Of a DNA stretch of 64,000 nt, positions 63,327 to 64,000 are shown piece after piece. Below the pieces are notes generated by a model that worked only from the letters and a program-made list of their open reading frames with translations, ran no database searches and was not told the DNA's origin. Numbering within the stretch: the first letter of the stretch is position 1; the number at the start of each line of letters is the position of its first letter. The translations under genes were made by a program, and so were the position numbers. This DNA is from Clostridium sp. KNHs205 (GTDB lineage: Bacteria > Bacillota > Clostridia > Lachnospirales > Lachnospiraceae): the NCBI RefSeq assembly GCF_000702945.1, contig NZ_JNLE01000005.1, positions 744,001-808,000 of the forward strand, read 5' to 3'.

Positions 63327-64000
63327 TTAGTTTGCTGCTTTTGCTTTATCTTCTGCTGCTTTTCTTAAAGTTGCTTCATTCATACACCAGGCGATACACT
63401 CATCATAGCCATATTCTTTTGCTTTTGACTGTAATTCAGCTACGATAGTATCAAATTCAGCATCGGTCTTAGCATAAATTGCATTCCAGGAATATGTCTT
63501 GATAGCTTCTTTTACCTGGTTCCAGGTAGTACTGAGTTCATCACTCTTAGCACCTGTAGCATAGTTTGTTCCGATTGCTATAGAGAATCTGCCATCATTT
63601 AAGTACTCATCAGCACTGAGATATCCGGTATACTTCTTCCACTCCTGTTCAGCATTGGTAGTCTCTTTCTTTAATGTACTACCCCAGAACAGATAGTTAA
63701 AGGGTTCTCCATTACCATCAGGGTTAATGCTGTCAAGTGCCCAGGTAGTGTTATTCATCTTGAATCCACCATCATCAAAAGTTCCGCTGTAACCATCTGT
63801 CATTTCAGTCTTCGTATCTGCTTTGCAGGCTGCACCTAAATCTGTAAGGTATGCATAACCCTGATCATCATAATCCCAGGCAACGCCTTTGGGACCATAG
63901 TTGTAAGTCATAACACCTTCTGGAGTACTAAGCCAGTTAATGATAGCCATGCAAAGTTCAGGATACTGTGAATTTGCACCGATAGACCAAACTCTGTTAC
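63327..64000 (-). CDS. Extracellular solute-binding protein (sugar ABC type), N-terminal part outside window
   Basis: The C-terminal 224 residues are present; the frame runs off the window end (NRVWSIGANSQYPELCMAIINWLSTPEG). The pattern ...YPELCMAIINWLSTPEGVMTYNYGPKGVAWDY is typical of the large clostridial LipO/YtcQ-type lipoproteins that bind oligosaccharides, and TTWALDSINPDGNGEPFNYLFWG continues it. The signal sequence, if any, would lie beyond 64000. It could feed the GH36 alpha-galactosidase, but no link is shown. Confidence 0.85.
   Translation of the reverse strand, partial: NRVWSIGANSQYPELCMAIINWLSTPEGVMTYNYGPKGVAWDYDDQGYAYLTDLGAACKADTKTEMTDGYSGTFDDGGFKMNNTTWALDSINPDGNGEPFNYLFWGSTLKKETTNAEQEWKKYTGYLSADEYLNDGRFSIAIGTNYATGAKSDELSTTWNQVKEAIKTYSWNAIYAKTDAEFDTIVAELQSKAKEYGYDECIAWCMNEATLRKAAEDKAKAAN

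Overview
The window looks like the chromosome of a flagellated, spore-forming, low-GC Firmicute of the Lachnospiraceae/Clostridia type. This is inferred from gene content, not from any search: LL-diaminopimelate aminotransferase, GSI-alpha glutamine synthetase with an ANTAR partner gene, T-box-controlled archaeal-type AspRS with GatCAB, a Spo0E-like protein, MotAB, a LysM spore-coat-type protein, DUF1848 and TraX proteins. No tRNA, rRNA or CRISPR array was seen.

Layout. 1-1280: a group II intron with its reverse transcriptase, cut by the window start, just downstream of the gltD terminator. 1372-7429: glutamate synthase gltBD. 8123-13269: a FliK-like protein, a TraX-family protein and a LysM/GH18-like protein, with two degenerate minisatellites at the convergent gene ends. 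14109-19130: T-box, AspRS2, gatC, gatA, gatB, the indirect route to Asn-tRNA. 19301-22773: LD-carboxypeptidase, dapL and dapF (lysine and peptidoglycan). 23055-26195: ANTAR regulator, glnA behind a leader attenuator, and an HD-GYP protein. 26422-29291: a TrpXYZ-like ABC importer with a promoter and two matching operators. 29566-31111: motAB. 31757-35733: a Ca2+/H+ exchanger, small unknown proteins and a secreted BIG2/trypsin-like protease.

The accessory region is 35.8-50.7 kb. About fifteen unrelated, mostly single-gene units all lie on the minus strand. From 39.7 kb they are separated by a near-identical 20-bp core (TATAAATATAATGGGAAGTT on the plus strand) about once per gene. A strong promoter and an inverted copy of the core stand at the head near 50.65 kb. 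The cargo (GNATs, a methyltransferase, a HAD hydrolase, a GrpB pseudogene, a PD-(D/E)XK-like protein, VanZ) resembles integron cassettes, but I see neither an integrase nor canonical attC boxes. The head of the array carries a metacaspase, two small proteins, an EACC1-like protein and an HExxH protein. I read these as a candidate conflict (defence) module.

From 50.8 kb the window returns to ordinary genes: a long hairpin and a G-quadruplex-forming tract before a MATE transporter, ferritin, an XRE regulator, a Spo0E-like protein, MBL, VOC and LysR proteins, DUF1848, a GH36 alpha-galactosidase, a pair of AstE-like proteins (one apparently catalytically dead) and a truncated sugar-binding lipoprotein. 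A 230-250-bp hairpin element with many compensatory base changes occurs twice (13.8 and 60.7 kb).
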